A DNA stretch of 64,000 nt from the NCBI GenBank assembly GCA_023333565.1, contig JAJKFH010000948.1, positions 2,554,001 to 2,618,000 of the forward strand, in the 5' to 3' direction. Source of the DNA: Puffinus mauretanicus. Its lineage: Eukaryota; Chordata; Aves; Procellariiformes; Procellariidae. The stretch's first letter is position 1, and each line of letters opens with the position of its first letter. Shown piece after piece: positions 36,601-43,536 of this stretch. A program made the position numbers and the translations under genes. The notes beneath the pieces are model-generated. The model was not told the origin of the DNA, made no database searches, and was given only the letters and a program-made list of their open reading frames with translations.

Positions 36601-39600
36601 TAATCCTTGAAACCATTATATGATTTTTTATTTATAATGTGATTTATATAGTTTTATATATTTTTTATAATGCATAATTCTCTCTTCTTGTAATATTTAT
36701 TTATGTTTTAATTATAAAATGATTACATAAAATATAAATATAAGCTATAAATATTATATATAAATATATGCTTTATATATTTTGATATATAAAATATATA
36801 TTTAAAAGGATAATTCTCTCTTCTCATAATTCTCATCCATAACACTTTCTGTTTCTTTGGACTAACATTCCAATTTGGCTTGCCTTTGTTTAAAAAGAAA
36901 AAAAAGATCCCCATGCCAGATTTCTCAGTTGTAATGAATCGATAAAATATTGCATGTTAATAATATGTTTATGGGGCTGGTGATTGACTGTGCTTATGTT
37001 TGGAAAGTAGTGCCAACCTTTCCTCCTGATATAGAAAGGATGTCAACTTTATCTGTGTCATATGATCACCTCAGTTTGCTAGCTGGTTATCTCGCAGTTA
37101 AAAAAATGCTGGGTATCTACTTGCATTGAGGACCTTGAATTATGTTTAGACTAGACTGTTGCTCTGAATCATTTAGCAAAGAGATCTGTTTTGCTTTATT
37201 GGCTGAGGGAATTAAGAGAATTAACTCGCTCTGCCGGTTAATGTTATGTTAATGTTATGTGCCTGAAACTGGATGGCATACATGGAGTAGTTCACACAGT
37301 TAGAATAATCTCATACTTACGGGCATAAAACAATGATTCAAGCGACGTTATTATAAGTGTTTTTTCTACTAGAAATAAAATATAACAACTATTTTATGAC
37401 TCTATGGAGATGTATGTGGACATGCACACAACTTGGCATAATTGTTTTAGGTTGCTTTTTAAAACTGCAAATAGGCCAAATTCTTAACAAATATTAACTG
37501 GCATAGTATCTTTGATTTCAGTGGAGTTTATGGCACTTCGGAGCATCTGAACATCGGTTCCAGGCTTTGATAAATGGCAACAGGGATTAAGTTAATTTGT
37601 TATTCCCTATACACACACACACATATGTTTAGATTCAGCAGCCCTCTTGATCTGCTGCTCTTCCCCATACAGACCCAGCACCTCCGCGTTGGAAAGGCCC
37701 TTGCATCGAAGGAGCCACCGTTGGTGTCGTGCTGCTGTCTCTCACCAAAGAGCACGTGGATGGCCAGAAGGCTGCTGTTAAAGATCTCAGCCTCACTTTC
37801 CATAGAGGTCAGATAACAGCGCTCTTGGGACCTAATGGAGCTGGCAAGACAACAGTTATGTAAGTCTGCCATTTAATGCTATGACACTCCCCTTTGATCT
37901 CTGCTATGCCTTCTCGCGTCAAAATATTTGCGAACTCTTTCCTACGTCTTTTTTTTTTCCAAATAAATATTTAATAAACTCCCCAAAGCACATGGAAAGT
38001 GAAGGCTATGTATCTATGACAAAAACAATGTACTGAATAGAGAACTGGGTCCTCTGTGCCACTGAAACCATGATGTAATTGTTCAGGAGCAACTTTAGTA
38101 GGGGCTGGGCATATCTAGTTGTGGAGTTGAATACATCTGAGGAAACTGTTCTTTTCTAGCATCCCGTGTGTACTCTTATCACATGGCGTGGAGTTTCATG
38201 GGGTTTTGTGCCTTTTTTCTTAGAGATTGCAAGGGACTTCTTTTTTGGCAGTTGACTAGAAATGAAAATAACGAAATAAAAATGACATTTAAAAATGTCT
38301 CAATTAAGAAGTCTATGTATTTCTACCTCTATGTTAACTATGATCAGCTTTAATAAAACCAGTGATGCAGGATGGGACCCAGTTAAGAAGTAATCCTCAG
38401 CTAGAATACACACTTGAAAAAGGAAACTTTTATGTCTGTTATATTTGATTGGGAAAAATGGATTTTGTTCTGGAAGTGAGGAAATGAAGGATTGTTGAGA
38501 TCTTGGTTTGAAAACAAAACAAAACAAAACCCCAAAACATTAGCGATGTTTCTATAACTGTGCTCAGCTGAATTGGTGTTGCTCTGAGGATGCTAGGACA
38601 TGCCTCAGGAAATCCAAATGTGAGCGATGTAATACACTCATTATACATGATCTTACTGATTTTTTTTTTTTTTCTTTTCTTGTATCAGATCACTGTTGAC
38701 TGGTCTGTATCCACCGAGCTCTGGTACCATTATTATTAATGGAAAGGACATACGTACTGATCTGGCTGCCATCAGGCCAGAGCTGGGTGTTTGCCCACAG
38801 TATGATGTCCTGTTCAACATACTAACGGTGCGAGAACATCTATTGCTTTATGGATCAGTGAAGGCACCTGGCTGGACAAAGGAACAGTTGAATCAGCAAG
38901 TCAGTGGGTAAGTTTTCCTTTCATTTGTTGAAATCTGTCAAGTAAATCAGTAGTGTCTATTGCAAGCCACTCAAACAAGAAAGTGCTAAAGCAAAACTGC
39001 AAGTAGAAGCAAATGGAAACTGCAGGTTTTCCATGAGTTTTTATCACACTTAATGTTCTGAAATTGTGCCTTGAAAATAGATTTCCTAGTTTCTAACTTT
39101 TACTTGAATGTATTTGTAGTGAAACTGTCAATGTTTAAAAAACTGGTATACAGAACCATCAAATAATCTTGTTCTGACTGGAGTGGAGATGGGTAGCAGT
39201 TGTAGTGGTTCCTGCCTCATGCTGCCTTACCTCTTTCCTTGCTGGAGGGACAGATAGAAAGTAAACTGCTGTGTGTTCACCCTGAGTTTTCAGATAAGTC
39301 AACACTGACTTTATGTATTTATTATCCTATATTCCCTCACCTGCAGTAGAGGGAAGATTGGAAAACCAGAAAAGGCAGGTAAAGGCAGTGTGTGTTACAA
39401 TCTTTTTAAACAGATTTTAATCATCTTATTCCTTTGTCAAATTCAGACTTTAATTGTGTTTAATAAGTGAAGGGTTTTAAAAACAAATAAATCGATAGGA
39501 AAACCAAGCCAGAACTCTGACGTGACCTCAGAGGATTAGCCACTTGTCAGGTTGAGAATGTTTGCTAGTGTTTTTAGGCTGCTACTTCTTTGATATAGGA

Positions 39601-42600
39601 CTAGATCTTCTTCATTTTTGCATCATGTATATTAAACTACTAGCAAACCGTACAAGGTGACATCTTGTTCACTAATAGCAAACTGCATTTTCTGAACTTT
39701 AGGAATAAAATATATGCTCTTTTAATAGTATGGCAGTGTAAATAGTTTCTGTTTACCTTCTGATTCATGCTAGACTGTGTGGAGGGCTGGGCACTTCCGT
39801 GCTTCAATGGAAACAAATGCCAAGTTGATGGGACTTCTCCTTAAGTGTACAATTAGGTATATGCAGACTCATTTGTGGCAAAGTGGCTTTCCTTTTTAGT
39901 AGCTATGATAAAAGCCTTTACTTTAAAATTTTAATCTGAAAAATCTCTGGTGTGGGACACTGCATTCTCTCTAGAAACAACAGAAACAACTCTCTAGAAC
40001 AAGGACAAACCAAACATAGTGTTTGGTTAAAATTTATGCAGAATAATATCCTGTATTTTATTGTACTTAGACTGCTAAATGTTAATTTCAGCAGCAGTCT
40101 GTCATACTAACGGCACATAAGAATACTCAGGACTCTGCAGGCCTTGCTACTAAGAAAAAATTAATTTTTTGTAAAGGCAATGAATGCTTTAAAATACTTC
40201 AGAGAAATTAGAAAAGCAATAAAACAATGAAACAAAATTTGCTTTTTATTAAGCAAAAAAAGATGGCTTCTAAAGAGATTTAGAAAAATTTTCCTGGTTA
40301 TATATCTATATAACAATTACAGAAACCTGTTTTCTTTAAAATGAAAAATTTTCTTAGCATAAATGATATGGTTTACAGACTGGATATTCACTCAAATGAT
40401 TCAGGAGATTGGCTTAAGACTGTTGAGCCTTTTATGTCTTGCTTGCCAGGCTGATAGCAACTGAAAGCTTTTAGGTTGGATGTTCAATGTGGTGAAAAAT
40501 AAATTGATGGTTGTTCAGTGCTGCCTTTATTAAGCATGTTTCCACACACTGCTCAGATGGAAGATCATCAGAGGACATGGGCTGAATAGGCAATGTCTAT
40601 AAGGTATCTCCCAGTCCTTAACGCAGGAATTAGATTACGTTGGATTAGGTAGTGGTATTCTACCTAGGGATCGCTAATCTGTTTACTTCACAGAAACATG
40701 TCTTCAAAAAAAAAAAAAAAACAAACCATAAAAAAAACCCCATATAAAAAACCAAACCCAAAAAAGCAGCATTGTTACCTTATTTACTTCAAATGACTAC
40801 ACATTTCCTAAAAACTCAGACATTTTTTAAGGTTTTTTATGTAGTTGCAAAAACTGAAGCACTGTTTGAGTTGTGAAACTAACCATCTTTACCGTGGTTT
40901 AAGAGGCTATAATCTAGAGTTTGCTGAAATCGTTAGACAAACTGGTATTTATTTTATTGGACTTAATTTCAAAATTGTCTGCTCTTATCCTGCACAATAT
41001 TTATCCAGAATTTGTATTTTAGGTGGTGATGACTGTTTATACTTTGTAGGTAAAGAGATCATTCTTTTTCTATTAATTTTTGTCACAAATTATATAATCA
41101 GTCAGAGGTAACGTTCTTTTCACTTTCCATTTACAGTGACTTTTCAGTAATTCTGCTCTGCGTGGACATAGTGTGACTGGAAAAACTTTTTCAAAATTGG
41201 TCCCGTTTCTGTACTCCTGTTTCAGAGCTCTGGAAGATGTGGATTTATCCCAACATCAGTACAAACCTGTTGGAGCCCTTTCTGGGGGAATGAAAAGGAG
41301 GCTGTCAATTGCCATCTCCTTTATTGGAAACCCAAAGACAGTTGTTCTAGATGAGCCCACCAGTGGAGTAGATCCATGTTCTCGCCGTAGCATCTGGGAT
41401 GTTCTTCTGAAGTACAAAGCTGGTACAAAGCTTATACACATAATTTGCTGACTATTTTCCTTTCTGGAATTCTGTTTCGATAAATTTAAACAGGATAGTC
41501 AGAATATTAGTATTGCTATTCAGTAATTAAATACATTAATTTCAGAGGTAACATTTAATCAAACTTGGGAAACTTTAAAGCAGCCAAGTGAGATTATGTC
41601 GTGGTTTAACCTGGCAGGTAGCCAAATACCACGCAGCCGCTCACTCACTCCCCCCGCCCCCCCAGTGGGACGGGGAGAGAATCGGAAGGGTAAGAGTGAG
41701 AAAAACTCGTGGGTTGAGATAAAGACAGTTTAATAGAACAGAAAAGGGAAAATAATGATAATAAATAATGATAGAATATACAAAATGAGTGATGCACAAT
41801 GCAATTGCTCACCACCCGCGCTGACCGATAACCAAGTAGCGATCGGTACTTCCTGGATCACGCCTACTGTTCATATACTGAGCATGACGTCACATGGTAT
41901 GGAATACCCCATTAGCCAGCTGGGCTGGCTGTCCTGATTATGTTCCCTCCCATCTTGTGTACCTAGCTCAGTCAGTAGGCACGGGAGCTGTCCTTGGACT
42001 AGGAGGGCACTTAGCAACAACTGAAAACATCAGTGTGTTATCAACATTCTCCTCATACTAAATCCAAAACACAGCACTAGGAGGAAATTTAACCCTATCC
42101 CAGCCGAAACCAGGACAGATTACAAGAATTATCTGCTATCTCACAGAAATATGCCCAATCTAACAGAAGATTGAGCTTAGTTCTGAGTCCTGTCCTGAAG
42201 TTTCTCTTCTCTTACCTTTTTCTTTTTTGTTAGCTTCTCAAAATTATTTTCTGGTTTTCATTTCCCATTTTACACATATCTGTATATAGATGCATCTATA
42301 CTTCTAATGAAAATAGACTCATCAGGTCAGGCTGCTGCACTAATTTTTTAAGTGCCATAAGGTTAAAAACTGATTGTGGGAAGCAAACTCTTCAGCTAGT
42401 GAGCACTCAGTTAGCTGTAATAACTCACAGTGAATGATCCATTAAAACAGACACTGCTATGTGGTTTTAAGGAATCTCTTAAGCTCTTAAAACAGCTTGA
42501 ACTTGTAATGGCTTAATACTGCTTACTATGTATAATACAAGGCAAAGCAAGTTTAGACTTGAATCTAACTCAGACTGTAAATCTGAATGCAGGTTTTGCT

Positions 42601-43536
42601 TGTGTCTTGCAGTTATGTTTTGAAAGGACCTGAAATATGTTCCCTTCAAGTTAAAGGACCCTTGTGAAAGCAAGATGTGTTTCTCTAGAAACCAGGTTTT
42701 GTAGACATGTACCAATCTTTCTGATGCAGGTTGCACACTGATCTTTACCACTCACCATCTTGATGAGGCAGAGGTGCTTAGCGATCACATTGCCATCCTG
42801 CAGCATGGCCAGCTGAGGTGCTGTGGTTCTCCCTCTTATCTGAGAGAAACATACGGCCAGGGACACAGTCTAACGCTCATAAAAAAGGTATGCTAAAAAC
42901 GTACTGTACAGAACTTAACAGTGCCTGCCAAGTAATAGCTGTGCATATTCTAAGGGAGCTGTATGTCCCAGGAAGTAATATGTGATATAAATTATTAGAA
43001 AGCCAGCAAAACATGTTTTTATCAGCTTTCTTGGTTGTTTTGAGTCGGTGGTATTATTATTATTAATACTACTACTGTTATTATTATTTAGAAGAACACA
43101 ATGACCTATTTGAAAATATTGAATTTCAATATTTAGCTGAAAAGGGCTTTGTCTCACTGTTCTTTATTCCTGGGAAGTAGTCTCTGCATCCCAGTTTTGA
43201 TGCAGTTTCATAAGTGGAAATTTTCCTGTATGATTCTACTATCCAGTCCCATACTTCTAGTAACGTTTAATTTTTTTGTGCATGGTTATCTTTCTTTCCG
43301 CGTAGCCCTCTATGTTTGAAATCCAGGATCCTAAGCATATTGTTCAGGTCACATCTTTGGTACAGACCCACATCCCAGAAGCCTTCTTGAAAGAGAACAG
43401 TGGGACTGAGCTGACCTATGTGATTCCAGAAAGGGCAGATAAGACCTCTTTTAAAGGTCTTTTTCAGGCTTTAGATCAAAGCCTTCATCATCTACACGTG
43501 ACTGGCTACGGCATTTCTGACACCACCTTGGAAGAG
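93..43536 (+). CDS. ABCA13: ABCA13, partial: 17 internal exons (extracellular domain end, TMD1, NBD1)
   Basis: This is the central part of the ABC subfamily A member 13 transporter, a full-length (two TMD, two NBD) membrane protein with an unusually large first extracellular domain; its substrate is poorly known. Seventeen exons with matching phases join as 93-257, 5977-6154, 8403-8542, 14834-14947, 16033-16123, 21638-21814, 23915-24215, 25052-25166, 26406-26735, 28640-28709, 33130-33264, 34583-34720, 37673-37859, 38689-38907, 41226-41422, 42730-42887 and 43306-43536. This gives 982 codons without a stop. Residues 1 to about 389 (window numbering) are extracellular with several N-glycosylation sequons, about 389-606 form the TMD1 helices, and about 670-982 form NBD1 with all nucleotide-binding motifs. 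The resemblance to human ABCA13 is much closer than to ABCA12 or ABCA1, for example around [17 protein letters not shown] and [12 protein letters not shown]. The start codon, most of the extracellular domain and the TMD2-NBD2 half lie outside the window. The unbroken frame argues for a functional gene. Confidence 0.93.
258..5976 (+). other. ABCA13: ABCA13 intron 1
   Basis: This is AT-rich intronic sequence of about 5.7 kb. Apart from the GTTT simple repeat at 5241-5291 I see no repeat family or exon. An open frame at 4909-5184 has an AG-flanked left edge but no GT donor and no ABCA resemblance. Confidence 0.7.
5241..5291. repeat. (GTTT)n simple repeat
   Basis: Imperfect tandem GTTT units run through this stretch, interrupted by a GTTGG spacer near the middle. 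It is a tetranucleotide microsatellite inside intron 1. Confidence 0.9.
5977..6154 (+). CDS. ABCA13: ABCA13 E2: extracellular domain segment
   Basis: The exon is 178 nt (phase 0 in, 1 out). It follows the strong acceptor tgtttgtttgttctag and ends TCAA|GTAAGA. It encodes window residues 56-114 plus the first base of a threonine codon, including [17 protein letters not shown] and ending GIPEDS. The single cysteine in AVCK and the IPEDST junction into E3 match the mammalian ABCA13 pattern as I recall it. A second AG ten bases downstream (tgcaag) is out of frame and is unlikely to be the normal site. Confidence 0.88.
6155..8402 (+). other. ABCA13: ABCA13 intron 2
   Basis: About 2.2 kb of AT-rich intron. 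It contains homopolymer T and A runs (around 7008 and 8335) and no recognisable repeat family, exon or RNA gene. Confidence 0.75.
8403..8542 (+). CDS. ABCA13: ABCA13 E3: extracellular domain segment
   Basis: This 140-nt exon (phase 1 in, 0 out) follows tttgtttttgcag and encodes window residues 115-161, including [13 protein letters not shown] and [19 protein letters not shown]. The second motif is strongly conserved in ABCA13. The donor is the weak GAG AAG|GTGATG, chosen because it joins E4 exactly in frame (VMEK then ANFTF). Read-through at this donor would add 19 codons and then a stop. Confidence 0.92.
9022..10162 (-). mobile_element. CR1 LINE, 5'-truncated, minus strand
   Basis: The left edge carries two copies of AGAATCAT, followed by the AAGGTTGGAAAAGACCTC and CAAGTCCAACC motifs typical of the avian CR1 3' end. 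The element therefore points leftwards. Its body encodes the C-terminal part of the CR1 reverse transcriptase (separate entry). Sequence similarity to CR1 stops around 10162, just inside the motif for [11 protein letters not shown], as expected for 5' truncation during reverse transcription. I see no target-site duplication, which is normal for CR1. Confidence 0.95.
9102..10160 (-). pseudogene. CR1 ORF2 reverse transcriptase fragment, frame open
   Basis: The frame is open from the truncation point near 10160 to a stop at 9102, about 350 codons. Only about 312 of them follow the nearest start-like codon (GTG at 10037). It includes the reverse-transcriptase palm with GVPQASVLG and the catalytic FADDTK motif, then the C-terminal CR1 region ([38 protein letters not shown]). 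The endonuclease domain and the N-terminal half of the reverse transcriptase are missing, so it cannot mobilise itself. The lack of stops or frameshifts suggests a fairly young insertion. It has no link to ABCA13 function. Confidence 0.9.
12655..12730. repeat. Inverted interrupted microsatellite (AAT)n-(ATT)n
   Basis: The left arm reads (AAT)3, GAT, (AAT)11. The right arm reads T, (ATT)6, ATC, (ATT)3, which is the reverse complement of (AAT)3, GAT, (AAT)6. The single-base interruption is therefore mirrored in both arms, making a near-perfect palindrome with about five extra AAT units in the loop. Confidence 0.95.
12755..13075 (-). mobile_element. Degraded LINE (CR1/L3-like) reverse transcriptase remnant, minus strand
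   Basis: Read on the minus strand, a frame near 12900-13060 gives [11 protein letters not shown] followed by [17 protein letters not shown]. This matches the start of LINE reverse transcriptases (the GPD-I-PR-L motif). Further left the minus strand reads [16 protein letters not shown], matching the DWKLANV-PIFKK block that comes next in CR1-type elements. The blocks are in the right order but in a decayed frame, so this is an old insertion. The edges are approximate and older LINE sequence may continue towards 13400. Confidence 0.7.
14834..14947 (+). CDS. ABCA13: ABCA13 E4: extracellular domain segment
   Basis: This 38-codon, phase 0/0 exon follows ttctttttcccag and ends CTGCAG|GTTGGT. It encodes window residues 162-199 ([19 protein letters not shown] to TISRLQ). 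NFT is a potential N-glycosylation site. The donor is weak (GTTGGT), and read-through would extend the frame by about 50 codons before a stop. Both joins match ABCA13: VMEK-ANFTF on the left and RLQ-EALQ on the right. Confidence 0.9.
14948..16032 (+). other. ABCA13: ABCA13 intron 4
   Basis: About 1.1 kb of AT-rich intron in which I see no repeat, RNA gene or exon. Confidence 0.75.
16033..16123 (+). CDS. ABCA13: ABCA13 E5: short extracellular exon
   Basis: This 91-nt exon (phase 0 in, 1 out) follows cttttcattttag and ends TAT G|GTATGT. It encodes window residues 200-229, [16 protein letters not shown] followed by [14 protein letters not shown]. The exon is too short to stand out as an open frame on its own. 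It was found because its phase and residues (EAL..FI..F.E..L.ID..KL) fit exactly between E4 and E6 in ABCA13. Confidence 0.9.
16640..17030. other. GC-rich island of unknown nature
   Basis: The local base composition changes sharply from AT-rich intron to GC-rich sequence with many GGCCAGG, CAGGGCC and TGGGGC motifs and few CpGs. Both strands happen to be open for about 120 codons (16702-17070 plus, 16660-17025 minus), which GC-rich DNA often shows by chance. I do not recognise a protein, exon boundaries or repeat family. It may be a fragment of an unrecognised GC-rich repeat or a non-coding transcript exon. Confidence 0.45.
20359..20404. repeat. Inverted TG/TA...TA/CA simple repeat
   Basis: (TG)4 followed by CTATATATA, a GGGC centre, then TATATATGATT and an (AC)n run form an imperfect palindrome. 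AT-rich simple sequence continues to about 20430. Confidence 0.85.
21638..21814 (+). CDS. ABCA13: ABCA13 E6: extracellular domain segment
   Basis: The exon is 177 nt (phase 1 in, 1 out). It follows tttcctcatcttag and ends GCT A|GTAAGT. It encodes window residues 230-288, including [25 protein letters not shown] and [13 protein letters not shown]. Two sequons (NST, NIS) and the C in SSC agree with a luminal/extracellular location. The conserved NLSSCVAL-like and AHEL-QQN blocks are ABCA13 hallmarks. Confidence 0.93.
21815..23914 (+). other. ABCA13: ABCA13 intron 6
   Basis: About 2.1 kb of AT-rich intron with a short ATCAT pentamer run near 23209-23226. I see no recognisable repeat family or exon. 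Confidence 0.75.
23915..24215 (+). CDS. ABCA13: ABCA13 E7: end of the extracellular domain
   Basis: The exon is 301 nt (phase 1 in, 2 out). It follows ttcttgtgtcag and ends GAT CT|GTAAGT. It encodes window residues 289-388, with [38 protein letters not shown] and PYPCHTSDL. This is one of the best-conserved ABCA blocks, the membrane-proximal part of the extracellular domain just before the second transmembrane helix. NKT near the start is a possible glycosylation site. The first codon is completed by the A ending E6. Confidence 0.96.
24216..25051 (+). other. ABCA13: ABCA13 intron 7
   Basis: About 0.8 kb of intron with nothing recognisable. Confidence 0.75.
25052..25166 (+). CDS. ABCA13: ABCA13 E8: first helix after the extracellular domain
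   Basis: The exon is 115 nt (phase 2 in, 0 out). It follows tattttctttcatag and ends GAA GAG|GTAAGA. It encodes window residues 389-427: a hydrophobic helix ([18 protein letters not shown]) and then the cytoplasmic [14 protein letters not shown]. The acidic stretch ending in EE before YMKTMG is the conserved coupling-helix region of ABCA proteins. Confidence 0.96.
25167..26405 (+). other. ABCA13: ABCA13 intron 8
   Basis: About 1.2 kb. Its only notable element is an uninterrupted A25 tract at 26330-26354, ending 51 bases before E9. I see no recognisable repeat family. Confidence 0.75.
26330..26354. repeat. Poly(A) tract, 25 bases
   Basis: Twenty-five consecutive A residues lie a short distance upstream of the E9 acceptor. 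The sequence before it does not look like a retrocopy, so it is read as a homopolymer microsatellite. Confidence 0.9.
26406..26735 (+). CDS. ABCA13: ABCA13 E9: TMD1 helices
   Basis: This 110-codon, phase 0/0 exon follows gctatgttttgcag and ends ATA ATG|GTAAAT. It encodes window residues 428-537, starting [20 protein letters not shown]. Three hydrophobic helices follow, seen as [32 protein letters not shown] and [16 protein letters not shown]. This is the core of the first transmembrane domain and is nearly identical in pattern to mammalian ABCA13 (MGVHP.IHF.AWFLEN). Confidence 0.97.
26736..28639 (+). other. ABCA13: ABCA13 intron 9
   Basis: About 1.9 kb of AT-rich intron. Nothing recognisable beyond short homopolymers. 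Confidence 0.75.
28640..28709 (+). CDS. ABCA13: ABCA13 E10: short TMD1 exon
   Basis: The exon is 70 nt (phase 0 in, 1 out). It follows tctgatgttgtag and ends ATA G|GTAAGC. It encodes window residues 538-560, [20 protein letters not shown] then QEI. The STTAFGQG motif is characteristic of the ABCA family between the fourth and fifth helices of TMD1. The exon is too short to be seen as an open frame. Confidence 0.96.
29226..30328 (-). mobile_element. CR1 LINE, 3' portion, interrupted by an LTR
   Basis: The left edge has the CR1 3' end (GATCGCAAAATGGTTGAG, then AGAAGGGACCTCTGGAGGTC). Minus-strand frames then give CR1 C-terminal motifs such as [36 protein letters not shown] and [14 protein letters not shown]. 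The motifs fall in different frames, separated by frameshifts and stops, so this copy is older than the one at 9022. It continues on the far side of the LTR. Confidence 0.92.
30329..30841 (-). mobile_element. Solo LTR (avian endogenous retrovirus, ERVL-like), copy 1
   Basis: The 513-bp element has TG...CA ends and is flanked by the 5-bp duplication GAGAC (30324-30328 and 30842-30846). Its internal order gives the orientation as minus: TGACGTCA (30609-30616), then a TATATG box (complement of 30596-30601), then ATTAAA (complement of 30457-30462). No internal retroviral coding sequence is present, so it is a solo LTR left by recombination. A 5-bp duplication fits ERVL-type integration. The family name is inferred from memory of similar bird repeats. 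Confidence 0.88.
30847..31680 (-). mobile_element. CR1 LINE, 5' portion, continuing beyond the LTR
   Basis: Directly after the LTR and its duplication the CR1 resumes. The minus strand reads [16 protein letters not shown] at 30850-30900 (reverse-transcriptase motif A, usually ending AFD), and then earlier ORF2 sequence such as [17 protein letters not shown] towards 31400. Frames are broken. Recognisable CR1 fades between about 31650 and 31690, so the right edge is approximate. Confidence 0.85.
33130..33264 (+). CDS. ABCA13: ABCA13 E11: last TMD1 helix region
   Basis: The exon is 135 nt (phase 1 in, 1 out). It follows attacttttactaccag and ends CCT G|GTAAGA. It encodes window residues 561-605: [10 protein letters not shown], a helix around [20 protein letters not shown], and YFSNIIPG. 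The D in the middle of the hydrophobic stretch and the W-Y pair before the IPG turn match other ABCA proteins. Confidence 0.96.
33265..34582 (+). other. ABCA13: ABCA13 intron 11
   Basis: About 1.3 kb of AT-rich intron with a 20-bp perfect palindrome made of ATT and AAT units at 34200-34219. No other recognisable feature. Confidence 0.75.
34200..34219. repeat. Perfect 20-bp ATT/AAT palindrome
   Basis: ATTATTATTA is followed directly by its reverse complement TAATAATAAT. Confidence 0.95.
34583..34720 (+). CDS. ABCA13: ABCA13 E12: linker from TMD1 towards NBD1
   Basis: The exon is 138 nt (phase 1 in, 1 out). It follows ataattatcatctag and ends AAA AAG|GTCTGT, a weak donor. It encodes window residues 606-651, with [18 protein letters not shown], a basic AERRKRQYL stretch and [12 protein letters not shown]. 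The GL..PWYFP.T.SYW and FNENF motifs are typical of the ABCA cytoplasmic linker that follows TMD1. Confidence 0.96.
34721..37672 (+). other. ABCA13: ABCA13 intron 12
   Basis: About 3 kb. An AT-rich low-complexity block (36620-36830) and a short (AC)n run at 37611-37623, 50 bases upstream of E13, are the only notable features. Confidence 0.75.
36620..36830. repeat. AT-rich low-complexity block with a 15-bp direct repeat
   Basis: The stretch is almost pure A and T (TATATA, ATAAATAT). The same 15-mer, ATAATTCTCTCTTCT, occurs at 36674-36688 and 36810-36824. Confidence 0.8.
37673..37859 (+). CDS. ABCA13: ABCA13 E13: NBD1 start with Walker A
   Basis: The exon is 187 nt (phase 1 in, 2 out). It follows gctcttccccatacag and ends GTT AT|GTAAGT. 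It encodes window residues 652-713: a linker ([18 protein letters not shown]), the first NBD strand with [20 protein letters not shown], and then [12 protein letters not shown]. The Walker A P-loop GPNGAGKTT is intact at 37828-37854. It binds the ATP phosphates. Confidence 0.97.
37860..38688 (+). other. ABCA13: ABCA13 intron 13
   Basis: About 0.8 kb of intron ending in a long pyrimidine tract before E14. Nothing else recognisable. Confidence 0.75.
38689..38907 (+). CDS. ABCA13: ABCA13 E14: NBD1 Q-loop exon
   Basis: The exon is 219 nt (phase 2 in, 2 out). It follows tttcttgtatcag and ends AGT GG|GTAAGT. It encodes window residues 714-786: [20 protein letters not shown], then [20 protein letters not shown] with the Q-loop glutamine at 38798-38800, and then [15 protein letters not shown]. 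The Q-loop couples ATP binding to the transmembrane domain. NGKD and LTVREHLLL are close to mammalian ABCA13. Confidence 0.97.
38908..41225 (+). other. ABCA13: ABCA13 intron 14
   Basis: About 2.3 kb of AT-rich intron with A-rich runs near 40707-40765. No recognisable repeat family or exon. Confidence 0.75.
41226..41422 (+). CDS. ABCA13: ABCA13 E15: NBD1 signature and Walker B
   Basis: The exon is 197 nt (phase 2 in, 1 out). It follows tgtactcctgtttcag and ends GCT G|GTACAA, a weak donor fixed by the join to E16. It encodes window residues 787-852. The ABC signature [10 protein letters not shown] begins at 41278, and Walker [13 protein letters not shown] begins at 41341 with the catalytic glutamate at 41353-41355. 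Read-through at the donor would end in a stop after about 10 codons. Confidence 0.97.
41423..42729 (+). other. ABCA13: ABCA13 intron 15, with LTR insertion
   Basis: About 1.3 kb, of which 521 bp is a solo LTR (41597-42117) in opposite orientation to the gene. The rest is unremarkable. Confidence 0.85.
41597..42117 (-). mobile_element. Solo LTR (same ERVL-like family), copy 2
   Basis: The 521-bp element has TG...CA ends and is flanked by GATTA on both sides (41592-41596 and 42118-42122). It aligns end to end with copy 1 with scattered substitutions and small indels, so the two insertions are independent members of one family. It keeps TGACGTCA at 41885-41892. No retroviral gene is present. 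It begins 174 bp after E15 and ends 612 bp before E16. Confidence 0.9.
42730..42887 (+). CDS. ABCA13: ABCA13 E16: NBD1 H-loop exon
   Basis: The exon is 158 nt (phase 1 in, 0 out). It follows caatctttctgatgcag and ends AAA AAG|GTATGC. It encodes window residues 853-905: [20 protein letters not shown] with the H-loop histidines at 42753-42758, then [13 protein letters not shown] and [10 protein letters not shown]. The switch histidine contacts the ATP gamma-phosphate. The RCCGSP and YGQG motifs are standard for ABCA NBD1. Confidence 0.97.
42888..43305 (+). other. ABCA13: ABCA13 intron 16
   Basis: A short intron of 418 bp with a degenerate ATT/ACT trinucleotide run at about 43051-43092. Confidence 0.8.
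43306..43536 (+). CDS. ABCA13: ABCA13 E17: end of NBD1
   Basis: This 77-codon, phase 0/0 exon follows tctttctttccgcgtag and ends GAA GAG|GTAAAG. It encodes window residues 906-982, with [31 protein letters not shown] and [15 protein letters not shown]. This regulatory tail after NBD1 is typical of ABCA proteins, and the next exon should begin with V-F-L. It is the last exon I can find in the window. Confidence 0.97.

Noticed and set aside
30329..42122. The two LTRs as the paired ends of one provirus spanning 11.8 kb
   Set aside because: Each has its own different 5-bp target duplication and ABCA13 exons lie between them, so they are independent solo LTRs.
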